Source of the DNA: Dehalobacter sp. DCA
GTDB taxonomy: Bacteria > Bacillota > Desulfitobacteriia > Desulfitobacteriales > Syntrophobotulaceae
Reading direction: 5' to 3'
NCBI RefSeq assembly: GCF_000305775.1
Contig: NC_018866.1
Location: 1,116,001 to 1,180,000, forward strand
DNA: 64,000 nt
The notes under the pieces are model-generated. The model saw only the letters and a list, made by a program, of their open reading frames with translations, had not been told where the DNA came from and made no database searches. Below are positions 1 through 11,955 of the stretch, piece by piece (position 1 is the first letter of the stretch; each line of letters begins with the position of its first letter). The position numbers and the translations under genes were made by a program.

Positions 1-813
1 CTTCTGAAGATCTGTAACGTTCTTGGTCAACCTGAAAATGTACCGGCACTTTTGCCCCTTCAATCAGAAATTCTAAGATTTCTCTTGCTGAGCGAGGTGA
101 TCCCGAACAGATATTATAAATCCCTGGTTCAACCTCTTTTTCCATCAGCAAGGCATAGGCATTCACAACATCCCGAACATCAGTAAAGTCCCTCTTTGCA
201 CCCAGATCTCCCACTCGAATGACATTATCCATAAGTCCCTGCTCAACTTGGGCAATTTGCGAGGCAAAGTCACTTACGATAAAACCCCTGGGCTGACCTG
301 GTCCAAAGTGGTTAAACGGACGAGCGTATATTACATTGAGGTTTTCTTTTTGGCAATTTGAAGTGCTAAGAGTCCTGCTGCAAACTTGCTGACCGCATAG
401 GGATTTTGTGGATAGCAGACATCTAGTTCTGTCAGAGGTTCTCCTGTCAAGGCACTTGAGCCATATTCTTCGCTGGATCCAACACAGACGACTTTTATTT
501 CCTCGGATATTTTCGCAATCGTCTCCAGCAAAATAATCGTCCCCTCTGTATTAACCTTGACCGTGATGGCCGGATTGTCCCAGGACAGCTTAACGTTGCT
601 CTGAGCAGCCAGGTGAATGACTCCATCGGGCTGATATTTACGTAAAACCTCTTCCAGCAAAACCGAATCTGTTATGTCAATTTTTGTATTCTGACATGCA
701 ACACGCGGTTCCAACTCAAAATATCCGGCGATGACGTCGTGTCCCCGAAAGATTAATTCTCGTAAAAGGTAATTTCCTACAAATCCATCTGCCCCTGTAA
801 CCAATAGCCGCAT
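1..813 (-). pseudogene. rmd: GDP-4-keto-6-deoxy-D-mannose reductase (Rmd-like), frameshifted and cut by the window edge
   Basis: SDR-family NAD(P)-dependent reductase that would reduce the Gmd product to GDP-D-rhamnose. The N-terminal 160 residues carry the Rossmann motif GADGFVGNYL, a substrate-binding SSEEYG and the catalytic YAVSK. That frame stops at 331. Reading on in the next frame, positions 1-340 continue the same family (NVIYARPFNHFGPGQPRGF, then GDLGAKRDFTDVRDVV), so a single base is missing in the A-rich run at about 341-352. The 3' end lies outside the window. It follows gmd by 17 bp in the same operon, which supports the pathway. A GDP-L-fucose synthase-like enzyme is the alternative; the NHFGPGQ pattern favours Rmd. 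The frameshift may be a sequencing error rather than decay. Confidence 0.8.
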
Positions 814-830
814 GAAGTCGCTCCTTAATG

Positions 831-3004
<2,174 letters not shown>

Positions 3005-3041
3005 ATTATTCCACTCCAATAATTTTAAAATCGGCCGTTGC

Positions 3042-4265
3042 CTAAACCAGATAGTCCCGATAGCGTTTTTTAGCATTCGCCAAAGGAAAAAATATGATTA
3101 AAATATATAAGAAAAACACAATCTGCGGCTGCAGAAGGCTGCCCGACAGGATAAAATACATCACTGCTCCGCACAACGCTAAAGAAAATCTGCGTTGTGC
3201 GTGCAAAAAGCTGTATAACAGAAAAAATGTGAAAGCAGCAGTAGTTAATACCCCGTATTCAATAACTAACTTTGGAATAACCGGGAAATTAGCCTGAGCA
3301 ACATTTTCCAAGCCTGTAACTGCACCAGCTCCTAAACCAAGCCAAATCGATCTGCTACCAAAAAAACTGTTCATGGAAGTATATGGAGCGATAAACCTCA
3401 TATTTGCGCTTGAACCCGAAGTCCCGATCTCTGTAATCCTAGAAAGATACGAACTTGTAATATCAGCCGGACCAAATACAGCCACAAGAATCAGGAGCAG
3501 CATCACTCCGAAAAATGGGAGCGCTAGTTTTCGCTGAAATAAATACTTTACCCAAAAAGGAAAGGTTATCGCCAATAATAAAATTCCAGTTCCCGAAAAT
3601 GTACAGAATATGGCTACAATAAGAAGTATCATTCGATAAATTCTATGAAAATATATAAACTCAATGACGAGAGAAATTGCTAACAGTTGTGAAAAAAAAG
3701 ATGGTTCTAAAAAAATGATCCCATTTGATTTACAAATATTAGAACCATAAACCAAAGGATAGGAAGTATTATAGCCCTCCTGAACGAATTCTGAAGGCAG
3801 GAAAGAAAAAAGATCAAAATACTGTACCCCAAAGAATTGGATCAGCAATTGAATTATGCCGAGCAAAGATGCAAAGACCATGAATTTCTGAAATACTCCA
3901 ATTATTTTTAAGTATTCAGCATATGATAAATCAGCATAAAACACAAACGGAGCATAAATCGCTAAAAGATACAGAATAGAGAAGTCAGAAAACTCTTTAC
4001 TAAGGAGTGTGACAGAAATAGCTAACGTACTGGATAGGATATAGAACACCAGTCGAACAATATTTATCTTTATCTTGTTATGAAACAAACTGTAAAACAG
4101 AAAAATATAAATTAAAATCAAAGCTGATGGAATTTGATTATCTTTAAACGGAATTGATATTCTTTGGAACACTAATAATAAAATTAACACAAAGATAACG
4201 ATCTTCGGATAGCTATCATCCTCTTTAGTAATTTCCCAACTATTTAGCATATTCCTAATCTCCAA
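3042..4265 (-). CDS. Polytopic membrane protein, probable Wzy-type polysaccharide polymerase
   Basis: A 407-residue, very hydrophobic protein with roughly ten or more membrane segments and a larger polar loop around residues 270-310, the layout of O-antigen/exopolysaccharide polymerases. Sequence conservation in this group is weak and no diagnostic motif can be seen, so the call rests on topology and on its position between two GT4 genes in a surface-polysaccharide operon. The stop is 38 bp from the likely start of the next gene. A polymer ligase (WaaL-like) is the main alternative. Confidence 0.6.
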   Translation of the reverse strand: MEIRNMLNSWEITKEDDSYPKIVIFVLILLLVFQRISIPFKDNQIPSALILIYIFLFYSLFHNKIKINIVRLVFYILSSTLAISVTLLSKEFSDFSILYLLAIYAPFVFYADLSYAEYLKIIGVFQKFMVFASLLGIIQLLIQFFGVQYFDLFSFLPSEFVQEGYNTSYPLVYGSNICKSNGIIFLEPSFFSQLLAISLVIEFIYFHRIYRMILLIVAIFCTFSGTGILLLAITFPFWVKYLFQRKLALPFFGVMLLLILVAVFGPADITSSYLSRITEIGTSGSSANMRFIAPYTSMNSFFGSRSIWLGLGAGAVTGLENVAQANFPVIPKLVIEYGVLTTAAFTFFLLYSFLHAQRRFSLALCGAVMYFILSGSLLQPQIVFFLYILIIFFPLANAKKRYRDYLV

Positions 4266-4267
4266 GT

Positions 4268-5533
4268 TTATCGTAAAAATAGTTTTTCATATTCCTGATC
4301 AATCGTCTCTTTTTGATAATTATTCCGATAAAAATCCATTGCGTTTTTGGATAAAAGAGCGTTTACTTTAATATCACATAATTGTTTCATTACTTTCGCA
4401 TACTCGTTAAAGTCATTTTCTATAATACAGTGAGTATGATTAATATCGTTAATACCTTCTACTCCAAAGTCCGTAGAGATAATTGGCATCCCAGAGGCCA
4501 AAGCTTCTATTGTCTTCAATTTAACGCCGCTTCCAAATAAAAGAGGTATAACCATCCCGCATGCCCCTGCCAGAATACTCCCCAGATCATCAACATATCC
4601 TTCAATACTTAAATGCTCCGGATATTTCTTGGCAAGATCAATTAGTTCCTGATCTGCATGTCTGCCAATGATTCTGATCATTACCTCCGGTATTTCAAAA
4701 ATAATATTTTCCATTTGTGAAACAATGAAAGTTTTAATTGATACCTGATTATGAGGAACTTTTAGGTCCCCGACAAAGACAAAAACCGGATCACCGCAAA
4801 AATTTCGTACAGCAAGCTGTTCTCTTTGTTTTAGTAATGGTTTAACCGTAAAGATTGAATCCTGTTGAGAAACACGCGCTAAGTAGGCTGTTTCTTGATG
4901 GTTAATTAATAGGCTTTTATCAAACCATTTGACAGCATTAATTTCTCTGCTGGCGATGAGATTCCTTTCATATTTCAGCGCAAACTTCTGAATGAAAGAA
5001 AGTTTCAGCAAGGATTTGAATACCGATGGAACACGGTTTGCAAAATTACCCAACGAGTTCAAGTCAAAATGCGGGTACTTTTGTAGAATTTGGAGCATTT
5101 TATCATATCTGACAGAGAACAAGTCCTCTAAATATAAAACATGTTTTTTTTCAAAACTTTTGTCTTCTTCATAGTATTGGGAAACACGCAGGGTATCATA
5201 AATGATGATATCCGGATTCATTTCTGTCACGATCCGATCCAACTCTTTTTTGTTTGCTTTGGAGTAAAGTATTGACTCCTGAATGCTTTTTTTACGTGTA
5301 AGTAAGGTATAATAAAACAAATTCAACAGCTGATTTTTAGTCCCTGGTTTTGGGAGCCCCATTACACTCAGTTCATTGATACATTCAATTTCCTGCTGTC
5401 CAAGAACAACTAGTTGGATGTTTTCAATTCCCAATGCCTTTATGAAAAAATTGAGTATCCCGGAAATGACTACTTTTTTCCCATTGTCCTCTGGATAAGG
5501 ATAAACAGTACTGATGAAAAGCAGCTTTGTCAT
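4268..5533 (-). CDS. GT4 family glycosyltransferase
   Basis: 421-residue glycosyltransferase of the GT-B type. The N-terminal MTKLLFISTVYPYPEDNGKK matches the opening of the GT4 protein at 1817-3004. The C-terminal donor domain has FGSGVKLKTIEALASGMPI followed by DFGVEGI, including the usual acidic residue for nucleotide-sugar binding. The start overlaps the manC stop by 4 nt, indicating translational coupling. It probably adds one of the residues of the repeat unit; sugar specificity cannot be read from sequence. Confidence 0.85.
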   Translation of the reverse strand: MTKLLFISTVYPYPEDNGKKVVISGILNFFIKALGIENIQLVVLGQQEIECINELSVMGLPKPGTKNQLLNLFYYTLLTRKKSIQESILYSKANKKELDRIVTEMNPDIIIYDTLRVSQYYEEDKSFEKKHVLYLEDLFSVRYDKMLQILQKYPHFDLNSLGNFANRVPSVFKSLLKLSFIQKFALKYERNLIASREINAVKWFDKSLLINHQETAYLARVSQQDSIFTVKPLLKQREQLAVRNFCGDPVFVFVGDLKVPHNQVSIKTFIVSQMENIIFEIPEVMIRIIGRHADQELIDLAKKYPEHLSIEGYVDDLGSILAGACGMVIPLLFGSGVKLKTIEALASGMPIISTDFGVEGINDINHTHCIIENDFNEYAKVMKQLCDIKVNALLSKNAMDFYRNNYQKETIDQEYEKLFLR

Positions 5534-6891
5534 ATTCTAATCTCAACTTCCTCCCATGTCATACAGATCCGAACAATGTCTTCTTCCACCAGTTCACACC
5601 CCATCTGCACTTCAATAAACTCCAGGTCTGTTGTTGCCTTTATTCCGTGCTTAGCTCCTATCGGAATAATTAAAACATCTCCGGCTTTAATCTTTCTCAG
5701 TTTGTCATCAAGTACGAATTCACCTTCGCCTTTAATAATTGTCCATATTTCACTCCGTAACTTGTGGGTTTGGTAACTCAAATTTTCCCCGCGCGCAAGA
5801 CCAATTCTTTTCGTCAAAATTTCCTTTCCATCGTCGTATTTGATATGATCCAGTACCCGATACCATCCCCAGCGACGCTCCTCATACATCGGCCGCTGTG
5901 TAAACTCTTTGACCAAATCCTTTAAACGGGGACTAGCATTTTTATCGGAAAGTAATATACCGTCCGGACTAGCTGCAATTACCGCGTCAGCAATTCCCAG
6001 AACAATCACCGGAATCTCCAATTCGTTGATGAGATGTGTATTCATTGAATCTTCACTTAACAGTCCCTTACCAATAATCTGAGACTGCATTTCTTCTGTG
6101 AGGGTATTCCACGTCCCCAAATCCTTCCAGGACCCTTCGTAACTTAATGCTACGATGTTATTTGCTTTTTCCACGACTTCATAATCGAAACTGATTTTTG
6201 TAAGTTCCGAATATCTTTCCTTTAATTCCGAATAGTCTGTTGGCATCCTATTGGATCGTAAATGAGATATCATATATTCCAGTTTAAATGCAAATACACC
6301 GCAATTCCATAAACCTCCTTGAGTAATGAGCTCCACAGCCTTAGATTCTGTAGGCTTTTCGCAGAAACGCGTAACAGCCATAATATTCCCTTGAATCTGA
6401 GCTAAATTCGGCATGATATATCCGTATTTTTCTGATGGATATGTCGGTTTGACGCCAAGCAGAGCCAAATCTGCACCACTAGTTTCTATGACACCTTCCA
6501 ATTCTTTCACCCGGTGAAAAAATGCATTTTCAGCAAAAGAGTCTACCGGAAGAACTGCAACAACTTCATCTAATTCCATGTTTTCCATCGAATATAAATA
6601 AGCAGCAGCTAAAGCGATTGCTGGGAAAGTATCTCTACGCTCCGGTTCTACAACAATTTTGACTATACTTCCCAGCTGATTTTGAATCATATCGACCTGT
6701 GTACTGCTAGTAGCAATTACTGCCCGATCAGCTAAATTAACTGATTCAAGCTGCTTCCAGACTCTCTGAACCATTGATTCATGTTCACCATTAGCATTAT
6801 TCAGTACTTTAAGAAATTGTTTGGACCGTGCATCATTCGATAACGGCCACAGTCTTTTCCCCGATCCTCCAGATAATAAAATGAGACGCAT
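5530..6891 (-). CDS. manC: Mannose-1-phosphate guanylyltransferase with C-terminal cupin (type II mannose-6-phosphate isomerase)
   Basis: Makes GDP-mannose from mannose-1-phosphate and GTP, and probably also interconverts fructose-6-P and mannose-6-P through the cupin domain. Residues 1-270 are the nucleotidyltransferase, starting with LILLSGGSGKRLWPLS (the GGxGxRLWPLS pyrophosphorylase signature) and containing FCEKP. Residues from about 340 form the cupin, with LSYQTHKLRSEIW and IPIGAKHGI carrying the metal-binding His residues. Length (453) is normal for bifunctional ManC/AlgA proteins. It supplies the substrate for Gmd in this operon. Confidence 0.93.
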   Translation of the reverse strand: MRLILLSGGSGKRLWPLSNDARSKQFLKVLNNANGEHESMVQRVWKQLESVNLADRAVIATSSTQVDMIQNQLGSIVKIVVEPERRDTFPAIALAAAYLYSMENMELDEVVAVLPVDSFAENAFFHRVKELEGVIETSGADLALLGVKPTYPSEKYGYIMPNLAQIQGNIMAVTRFCEKPTESKAVELITQGGLWNCGVFAFKLEYMISHLRSNRMPTDYSELKERYSELTKISFDYEVVEKANNIVALSYEGSWKDLGTWNTLTEEMQSQIIGKGLLSEDSMNTHLINELEIPVIVLGIADAVIAASPDGILLSDKNASPRLKDLVKEFTQRPMYEERRWGWYRVLDHIKYDDGKEILTKRIGLARGENLSYQTHKLRSEIWTIIKGEGEFVLDDKLRKIKAGDVLIIPIGAKHGIKATTDLEFIEVQMGCELVEEDIVRICMTWEEVEIRI

Positions 6892-6946
6892 AATAAGACC
6901 TCTTTCCCACGAAATTACCTAATATTATAATTATTTCTGCATTAGC

Positions 6947-8188
6947 TTACCATTGTATTCCCTGTATTCCGTTATGTTCAGTCTGAACCCATACATTTAA
7001 TGTCTCTTTTACTCTTTCTATAATTTGAATACATTCATCTTCATTTTTTCCATGAACGAGGATTGGTCCTATCCTCATTGATTTATCCCGTATTTTTTCT
7101 ACGGTTTTCCCTACATAAATCGTATCCAAAAACACTTTGTGTACGCCGGGAATTTCCTTCAATTTATCAGCATTTTCGATTTTCGTAATTTTTCCTGCCG
7201 GGAGAGTAAAGCAAAGATAAGCCGCCGCCCCGGTGCGAAACTGTGATAAATCAACGTTCTTTCTCCGATTTGTCGCAAAATCAACAAGCAATTCATTGAT
7301 ATCAATTCCGCATGTCAACGGGACAAGATCTGAAGAAATATAAATCCCACCGCCCCTTGCCGCAATCTCAACTAAATAAACCTTATCCCTTTCCTTATCG
7401 TAGAGAAATTCAGCCTGCGAAATTCCAAATTTAAGCCCGAATCCTTCGACAAGCTTTTTATTTATATCCAGAATTTTTTTTTCAGCATCACCGGTTACAG
7501 ACTTCACATCAATATAAATTCTTTCTTTTGGGATAAATAAGTTTGGAATATCAAAGTCATAACTTCGTCCAATTATTAAATTATCAAAATGATAGTTATG
7601 AACAAAACCGAGCGTTTCATATTCGGCCCCCGATATAAATTGCTCAATGATTACTTCACCTGTCATAGAGTAACCTAAACTAGTAGCAAAATTGATTTCC
7701 AGTTCAGTTCGGTTATTAATCTTAAAGACTCCCCGGCTCCCGTCATGGTCTACAGGCTTCATAACTACCGGGAAGCCTATTTTCTCCGCTTTTTGGTAGG
7801 CATCCTGAACGTCATTAGCTGATATAAATTCAGCTACATTGATTCCAAGCCTCCGTGCTTCTTGTTTCATGATATATTTATTCGTAAATTTCAGGGAACA
7901 CCCATAACCGATACCAGGGATGCCCAGCTTTTCTGCTATAAAGGCTGCAGTTTGAACACCGACATCGATCTGGTCGGTTATTATGGCTGAAATTTTTTCT
8001 TTCTTTGCGGCTTCCAGCACCTTATTTTTATCTGTAATGTCTATCTTATAATAGCGATCTGCTACATCAAATCCTGGGAAATCTCCGTCTGAACTAATCA
8101 CAATGGTTTCAAATTTTTTTCTTTTACATATTTCAATAAGATTAAGCTGTCCCCTTCCTGCTCCAAGGATAAAAACTTTGTCTTTCAA
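6947..8188 (-). CDS. ATP-grasp domain protein (carbon-nitrogen or carbon-oxygen ligase)
   Basis: An ATP-grasp ligase of about 413 residues built like PurK/carbamoyl-phosphate synthase: N-terminal Rossmann-like preATP-grasp domain (VFILGAGRGQLNLI), then the ATP-binding fold (GFPVVMKPVDHDGSRGV) and the metal-binding segment VYLVEIAARGGGIYIS. Such enzymes join a carboxylate, through an acyl-phosphate, to an amine. I chose a TTG start at 8188 because GGGGG lies 7 nt upstream; an in-frame ATG at 8206 is also possible. It is grouped with a WbqC protein and a second ATP-grasp protein inside the polysaccharide operon, so it may attach an amino acid or other acid to a sugar. The substrate is unknown. 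Confidence 0.8.
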   Translation of the reverse strand: MKDKVFILGAGRGQLNLIEICKRKKFETIVISSDGDFPGFDVADRYYKIDITDKNKVLEAAKKEKISAIITDQIDVGVQTAAFIAEKLGIPGIGYGCSLKFTNKYIMKQEARRLGINVAEFISANDVQDAYQKAEKIGFPVVMKPVDHDGSRGVFKINNRTELEINFATSLGYSMTGEVIIEQFISGAEYETLGFVHNYHFDNLIIGRSYDFDIPNLFIPKERIYIDVKSVTGDAEKKILDINKKLVEGFGLKFGISQAEFLYDKERDKVYLVEIAARGGGIYISSDLVPLTCGIDINELLVDFATNRRKNVDLSQFRTGAAAYLCFTLPAGKITKIENADKLKEIPGVHKVFLDTIYVGKTVEKIRDKSMRIGPILVHGKNEDECIQIIERVKETLNVWVQTEHNGIQGIQW

Positions 8189-8230
8189 TAGAAAGCCCCC
8201 GTTCATTTTGATTCTTAAGTTACCATATGG

Positions 8231-8932
8231 TCACAACAGCTCATATTCGTTTAATAATTGTTGAATTTCCCCCGGTTCATTGAACATTAAGACATCGATA
8301 ATTGATAAATCTTTAACAAATGGATGATTGAACTGTTTATACTGTATCTCGCTCATTTTGATAAACTTTAAGTCAAGCTGATGCTGCTGAAACTCTTCTT
8401 TATCATACAGTTCCATCCCCCCGAAAGAATTAATATAAATATCTCCTCCCAGAGCCTTGCATATTTCTATCACCCGATATTTATTTCTCAGGCTGTGATC
8501 GATATCAATATTTGAGGAAGTGATGATCTCTGTCTTTATATCCAATATCTCTAATATTTGGACTATTGAATAATAAGTATATTCAAACAAATTATTGTTA
8601 GCAAAATTTATACATTTTTCTATAACTGGCATAACATTTTGAAATCTTGGTGCATTTTTATAGGCATATTTAATCAGTGTCAGCAGTCTTTCCTTTTCTG
8701 AAGAGTATGTATCTGATAAATATCTTTTTCTAATGTCTAGGAAATCGGAATCTTTTATTAGCGGGAGTGTAAAGAGCAGATCTTGTTGATTCATCAAAAT
8801 TCGGTTCCTACGAATCCAGCTTTTTTTAGTAAATTGGACATTATCATAAATAACAAACTTGTCCACCGCATTAATCAATTGCCAATACCCCAGATATGGA
8901 AAGAAGTAGGGCTGCATAATTCCTATCTTCAT
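8231..8932 (-). CDS. WbqC family protein
   Basis: 233-residue protein whose start, KIGIMQPYFFPYLGYWQLI, followed by YDNVQFTKKSWIRRNRI, is characteristic of the WbqC family, found in O-antigen and amino-sugar loci. Family members are thought to modify sugar amino groups, but biochemical evidence is thin. A good ribosome site (GGAGAAATG) precedes the ATG. It lies between two ATP-grasp genes on the same strand, and the three probably act on one substituent of the polysaccharide repeat. Confidence 0.88.
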   Translation of the reverse strand: MKIGIMQPYFFPYLGYWQLINAVDKFVIYDNVQFTKKSWIRRNRILMNQQDLLFTLPLIKDSDFLDIRKRYLSDTYSSEKERLLTLIKYAYKNAPRFQNVMPVIEKCINFANNNLFEYTYYSIVQILEILDIKTEIITSSNIDIDHSLRNKYRVIEICKALGGDIYINSFGGMELYDKEEFQQHQLDLKFIKMSEIQYKQFNHPFVKDLSIIDVLMFNEPGEIQQLLNEYELL

Positions 8933-9006
8933 TATTTCATTTCTCCATTTTGCAGTTTTCTGATCATCGAACTAAATCTATATGGTGGATTTTCTCCCTC
9001 CTTCTA

Positions 9007-10131
9007 TTATTTGTTTTGTTGCCATTTTTGGTTTTCTTTTAATCCAATTATAGAATCTATATCTATACGATTACAAAACAGCGTTTTGCAGACCAAATCG
9101 TCCGTCATATCCTCCTTGGGAGAATAAACCGGAAAATCATACTCTGGTAGAAAGTACTTCATAATCAAACCTAGATCATCTTGTCCAAACATTAAGCGTG
9201 GGAAGGTATTACCATTTGTTCGCAAATTGATTTCCTGTGCTTTCCACAGGCCTTCCCGGTTTTGCCTAAACTGTACAGTTAATGGGCCGGCCCCTCCCTC
9301 GGCAAAGATTGCTCTCGCATAGTTGAGTGTAAGGTTTTCCAATTCACTGTTCTGAATTTTTCTAAACCCTGTCGTCACTCCCGAATCATGTTCATTTTTA
9401 GAAATAAATACCGGAGAAATTTCACCAGTCGGACTTATAATTGTATGACAAGAGAAATGGGAAATATTAGGGGTATGAGCAAATAGTGGTGTGAGACTGT
9501 CCATTTTGTTAAAATAATTTTTCAGATTAGCAGGATCTCCTAAATATTCCTGAAAAATATAATTATCAAAATCAGCGGCGGTCTCAACATCTTTCCAGCT
9601 TCGAATGTAAAAAACTCCTTTTGAGGCAAATCCCCGGACTGGCTTTGCAATTAAAGGGAATTTGACATTTTTTACAAAATCTTTCATTTTTCCCGGGTTA
9701 TTTGCTTGATCAGCCCTAATCGTCTCGGCAAAAGGCAATTTATGTTTTTTGGTAAATTTCCAAGTCTGCCATTTATCCAGGGCATAGAGTATTGTATTCA
9801 GATTCCCGTATGGAAGTTTCCCCTTGAGGTCCGGTCTGGCCTCCATCAGTGTCCACATGGCCTCGGTATCCTCATCTCTCCCGCTTAAAATTAAATCCGG
9901 CTCTTCTTTTTTTATGATTTCTGTCATGATTGAGCTAAAACTATCACTGCTTGTATTCGGCACAAGATAACAGACGTCACATCGAAAATTATTAGCGTTT
10001 TCGTAAAGACTATTTGTCCCAATCACGGTAACTTTATCACGTCTAAGAAAAGCATAATATTCTAAAGCATCAAGAATGTTCTGCCCGACAAGACTGCCAA
10101 CACTTGTAATAAGAATCCTAACTTTATTCAT
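9007..10131 (-). CDS. ATP-grasp domain protein, second copy in the polysaccharide operon
   Basis: 374-residue ATP-grasp ligase, different from the one at 6947-8188. The N-terminal preATP-grasp domain starts VRILITSVGSLVGQNILDAL, the ATP-binding loop is KFPLIAKPVRGFASKGV and the metal-binding end is WKAQEINLRTNGNTFPR. The ribosome site GAGGAG lies 7 nt before the ATG. Presence of two dissimilar ATP-grasp genes flanking a WbqC gene suggests sequential amide or ester formation on a sugar or amino-acid side group. Substrates are not predictable. Confidence 0.8.
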   Translation of the reverse strand: MNKVRILITSVGSLVGQNILDALEYYAFLRRDKVTVIGTNSLYENANNFRCDVCYLVPNTSSDSFSSIMTEIIKKEEPDLILSGRDEDTEAMWTLMEARPDLKGKLPYGNLNTILYALDKWQTWKFTKKHKLPFAETIRADQANNPGKMKDFVKNVKFPLIAKPVRGFASKGVFYIRSWKDVETAADFDNYIFQEYLGDPANLKNYFNKMDSLTPLFAHTPNISHFSCHTIISPTGEISPVFISKNEHDSGVTTGFRKIQNSELENLTLNYARAIFAEGGAGPLTVQFRQNREGLWKAQEINLRTNGNTFPRLMFGQDDLGLIMKYFLPEYDFPVYSPKEDMTDDLVCKTLFCNRIDIDSIIGLKENQKWQQNK

Positions 10132-10214
10132 CCAAACACTCCTCTGTTCCGTAATTATTGGATCATATTAGATACTGCTTCACATTATATCCACTAATAT
10201 GCAGCCACTTTAGC

Positions 10215-11156
10215 TTATTTTAAATACTCAGCCAATAATTCCTCTGTCCAATCCTCATAAGGCATATAATAAGAGATCCCATCCATCGTCTGCCCCCGGC
10301 CGGGAATATAAGAATACGTAACATTCTCGGCTGGAACTTCCGTGACAAATTTCGTAAGCCCGATCATTTGTTTCATTGTAAAATTCGTCTGAAGGTCTTC
10401 CTTATGTTTAAGGACAATATTCAAGGTTTCAAGGATTTTCCCTGATTCACGCTGTTGATTATACAAGGCGTTTAAAAACTTCTGTTGCCTTTTCAGTCGA
10501 TCGATATCCCCGCCTGCAGAATACCGCCAATGAATATAGTCAAAAGCCTGCTGCCCGTTTAAAACTTGAAGTCCTTTCGATAGATTCGCTCCATGATCTT
10601 TCATATCGATTTCAACGTCGATTTTAACGCCCCCGATTTCATCGACAATACTGGGAATAGGCTCCATATTCATTAAGAAATAATAATCAACGACTTCTTT
10701 TCCCATGAAACTGTTCACTGCTTCAATACTTGCCTGTACACCGTCTCCTTTGACACTTCCATAGGCATAGGCATGATTAATTTTATCGAACTTGTTTTCA
10801 ACAGGAACATATGTATACGTATCTCGGGGAATGCTTAAAAGATTAATATTCTTGGTATTAATATCGATTTTTCCAAGAATAATGGTATCGGTTCGATAAA
10901 CCCCAAGCCAGCTCTCTCTCTCTTCGGTTTTGTCAATACCAAGAAACAGCATATAAATCGTATTCTCTGATCCAATATCTGTAACATTCCCTTCCTGCAT
11001 TACAGGATCTTTTACTTCCTTCCACTGCTTTGTATGCTTTACCAGGCTCTCTTTATAGTTTAAAGAACTCATAATGTAATAAGCAATCATTGCTGCAAGT
11101 ATGATCAAAAGCGAACCTATACCAACAAGGATGTATTTCTTAATTTTTTTATTCAT
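10215..11156 (-). CDS. LytR-CpsA-Psr (LCP) family glycopolymer ligase
   Basis: Membrane-anchored enzyme that transfers undecaprenyl-phosphate-linked polymers onto peptidoglycan on the outer face. 313 residues: a short cytoplasmic tail, one membrane helix at about residues 8-28, then the LCP domain with RTDTIILGKID, the arginine-rich SIPRDTYTYVP, NKFDKINHAYAYG, and WRYSAGGDIDRLKRQQKF. These Asp and Arg residues bind the pyrophosphate lipid. Ribosome site GGGAGAAG precedes the ATG. Its place in the operon argues that the polysaccharide is attached to the cell wall. Confidence 0.93.
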   Translation of the reverse strand: MNKKIKKYILVGIGSLLIILAAMIAYYIMSSLNYKESLVKHTKQWKEVKDPVMQEGNVTDIGSENTIYMLFLGIDKTEERESWLGVYRTDTIILGKIDINTKNINLLSIPRDTYTYVPVENKFDKINHAYAYGSVKGDGVQASIEAVNSFMGKEVVDYYFLMNMEPIPSIVDEIGGVKIDVEIDMKDHGANLSKGLQVLNGQQAFDYIHWRYSAGGDIDRLKRQQKFLNALYNQQRESGKILETLNIVLKHKEDLQTNFTMKQMIGLTKFVTEVPAENVTYSYIPGRGQTMDGISYYMPYEDWTEELLAEYLK

Positions 11157-11191
11157 TCACTTCTCCCAAATGAATATTTGTAGCTATCTTC

Positions 11192-11860
11192 CTAATAAGC
11201 ACCAGATCTTTTTATCACCTTAAAAATTGTTTTAAAAATCACCAAAATATCAAATGTCAGGCTCTGTTTATTGAGATAACTTAATTCCACATCTACGCGT
11301 TCAGGGTATCCAATGTTGCTTCTTCCCGAGACTTGCCATACGCCGGTGACCCCAGGTTTCATTGACAGGAATAAACTTTTTTTATCACCATATTCTTCAA
11401 GTTCGGCTAGCACGATGGGGCGGGGGCCAACTACCGACATATCACCTTTTAAAACATTCCAGAACTGAAGCAATTCATCCAGGCTGGTCTTCCGCAAAAA
11501 TCGTCCAAATTTTGTAACTCTTGGATCTTCACCGTCCGGAAGCTTATAATCATTCTCCAAATAATATTGATATATTTCAGGGTTTCTTCTTAAAACGTCC
11601 TCAGCATTTTTACACATCGAACGGAATTTAATAATTTTAAAAGGCTTCCCGTTATATCCGATTCTTTGCTGCTTAAATGTTACAGGTCGTCCATAAATAA
11701 GCAGAATTTGCAGACTGATTATTATTGTAAATGGCGATGTAATCAACAACGCAAATATTGAAAACAAGACATCAAAGGTTCTTTTCCAGAAAGGATACGA
11801 TTTTTCTAATATAATACTATCATTTAAAGTTGTAATGACTGCTGCGGCTTTGCTCTCCAT
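11192..11860 (-). CDS. Initiating phosphoglycosyl transferase (bacterial sugar transferase family)
   Basis: Transfers a sugar-1-phosphate onto undecaprenyl phosphate to start the repeat unit. At 222 residues it is the short form, without the four-helix N-terminal region of WbaP/WcaJ, and has one membrane helix or re-entrant segment at about 30-52. Family motifs are visible: KQQRIGYNGKPFKIIKFRSM, then DPRVTKFGRFLRKTSLDELL and GDMSVVGPRP, which include the catalytic Asp-Glu pair. Strong ribosome site GGAGGG. The sugar might be galactose or glucose given the galE neighbour, but this is inference. Confidence 0.9.
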   Translation of the reverse strand: MESKAAAVITTLNDSIILEKSYPFWKRTFDVLFSIFALLITSPFTIIISLQILLIYGRPVTFKQQRIGYNGKPFKIIKFRSMCKNAEDVLRRNPEIYQYYLENDYKLPDGEDPRVTKFGRFLRKTSLDELLQFWNVLKGDMSVVGPRPIVLAELEEYGDKKSLFLSMKPGVTGVWQVSGRSNIGYPERVDVELSYLNKQSLTFDILVIFKTIFKVIKRSGAY

Positions 11861-11955
11861 TTTTATCCCTCCAGAAACAATTCAAAAAGAATTTACACTC
11901 ACTTCTATAATTATTATCGTAACAAAAGAGTCAGAAATAAAGGCTTTAAGCTATC

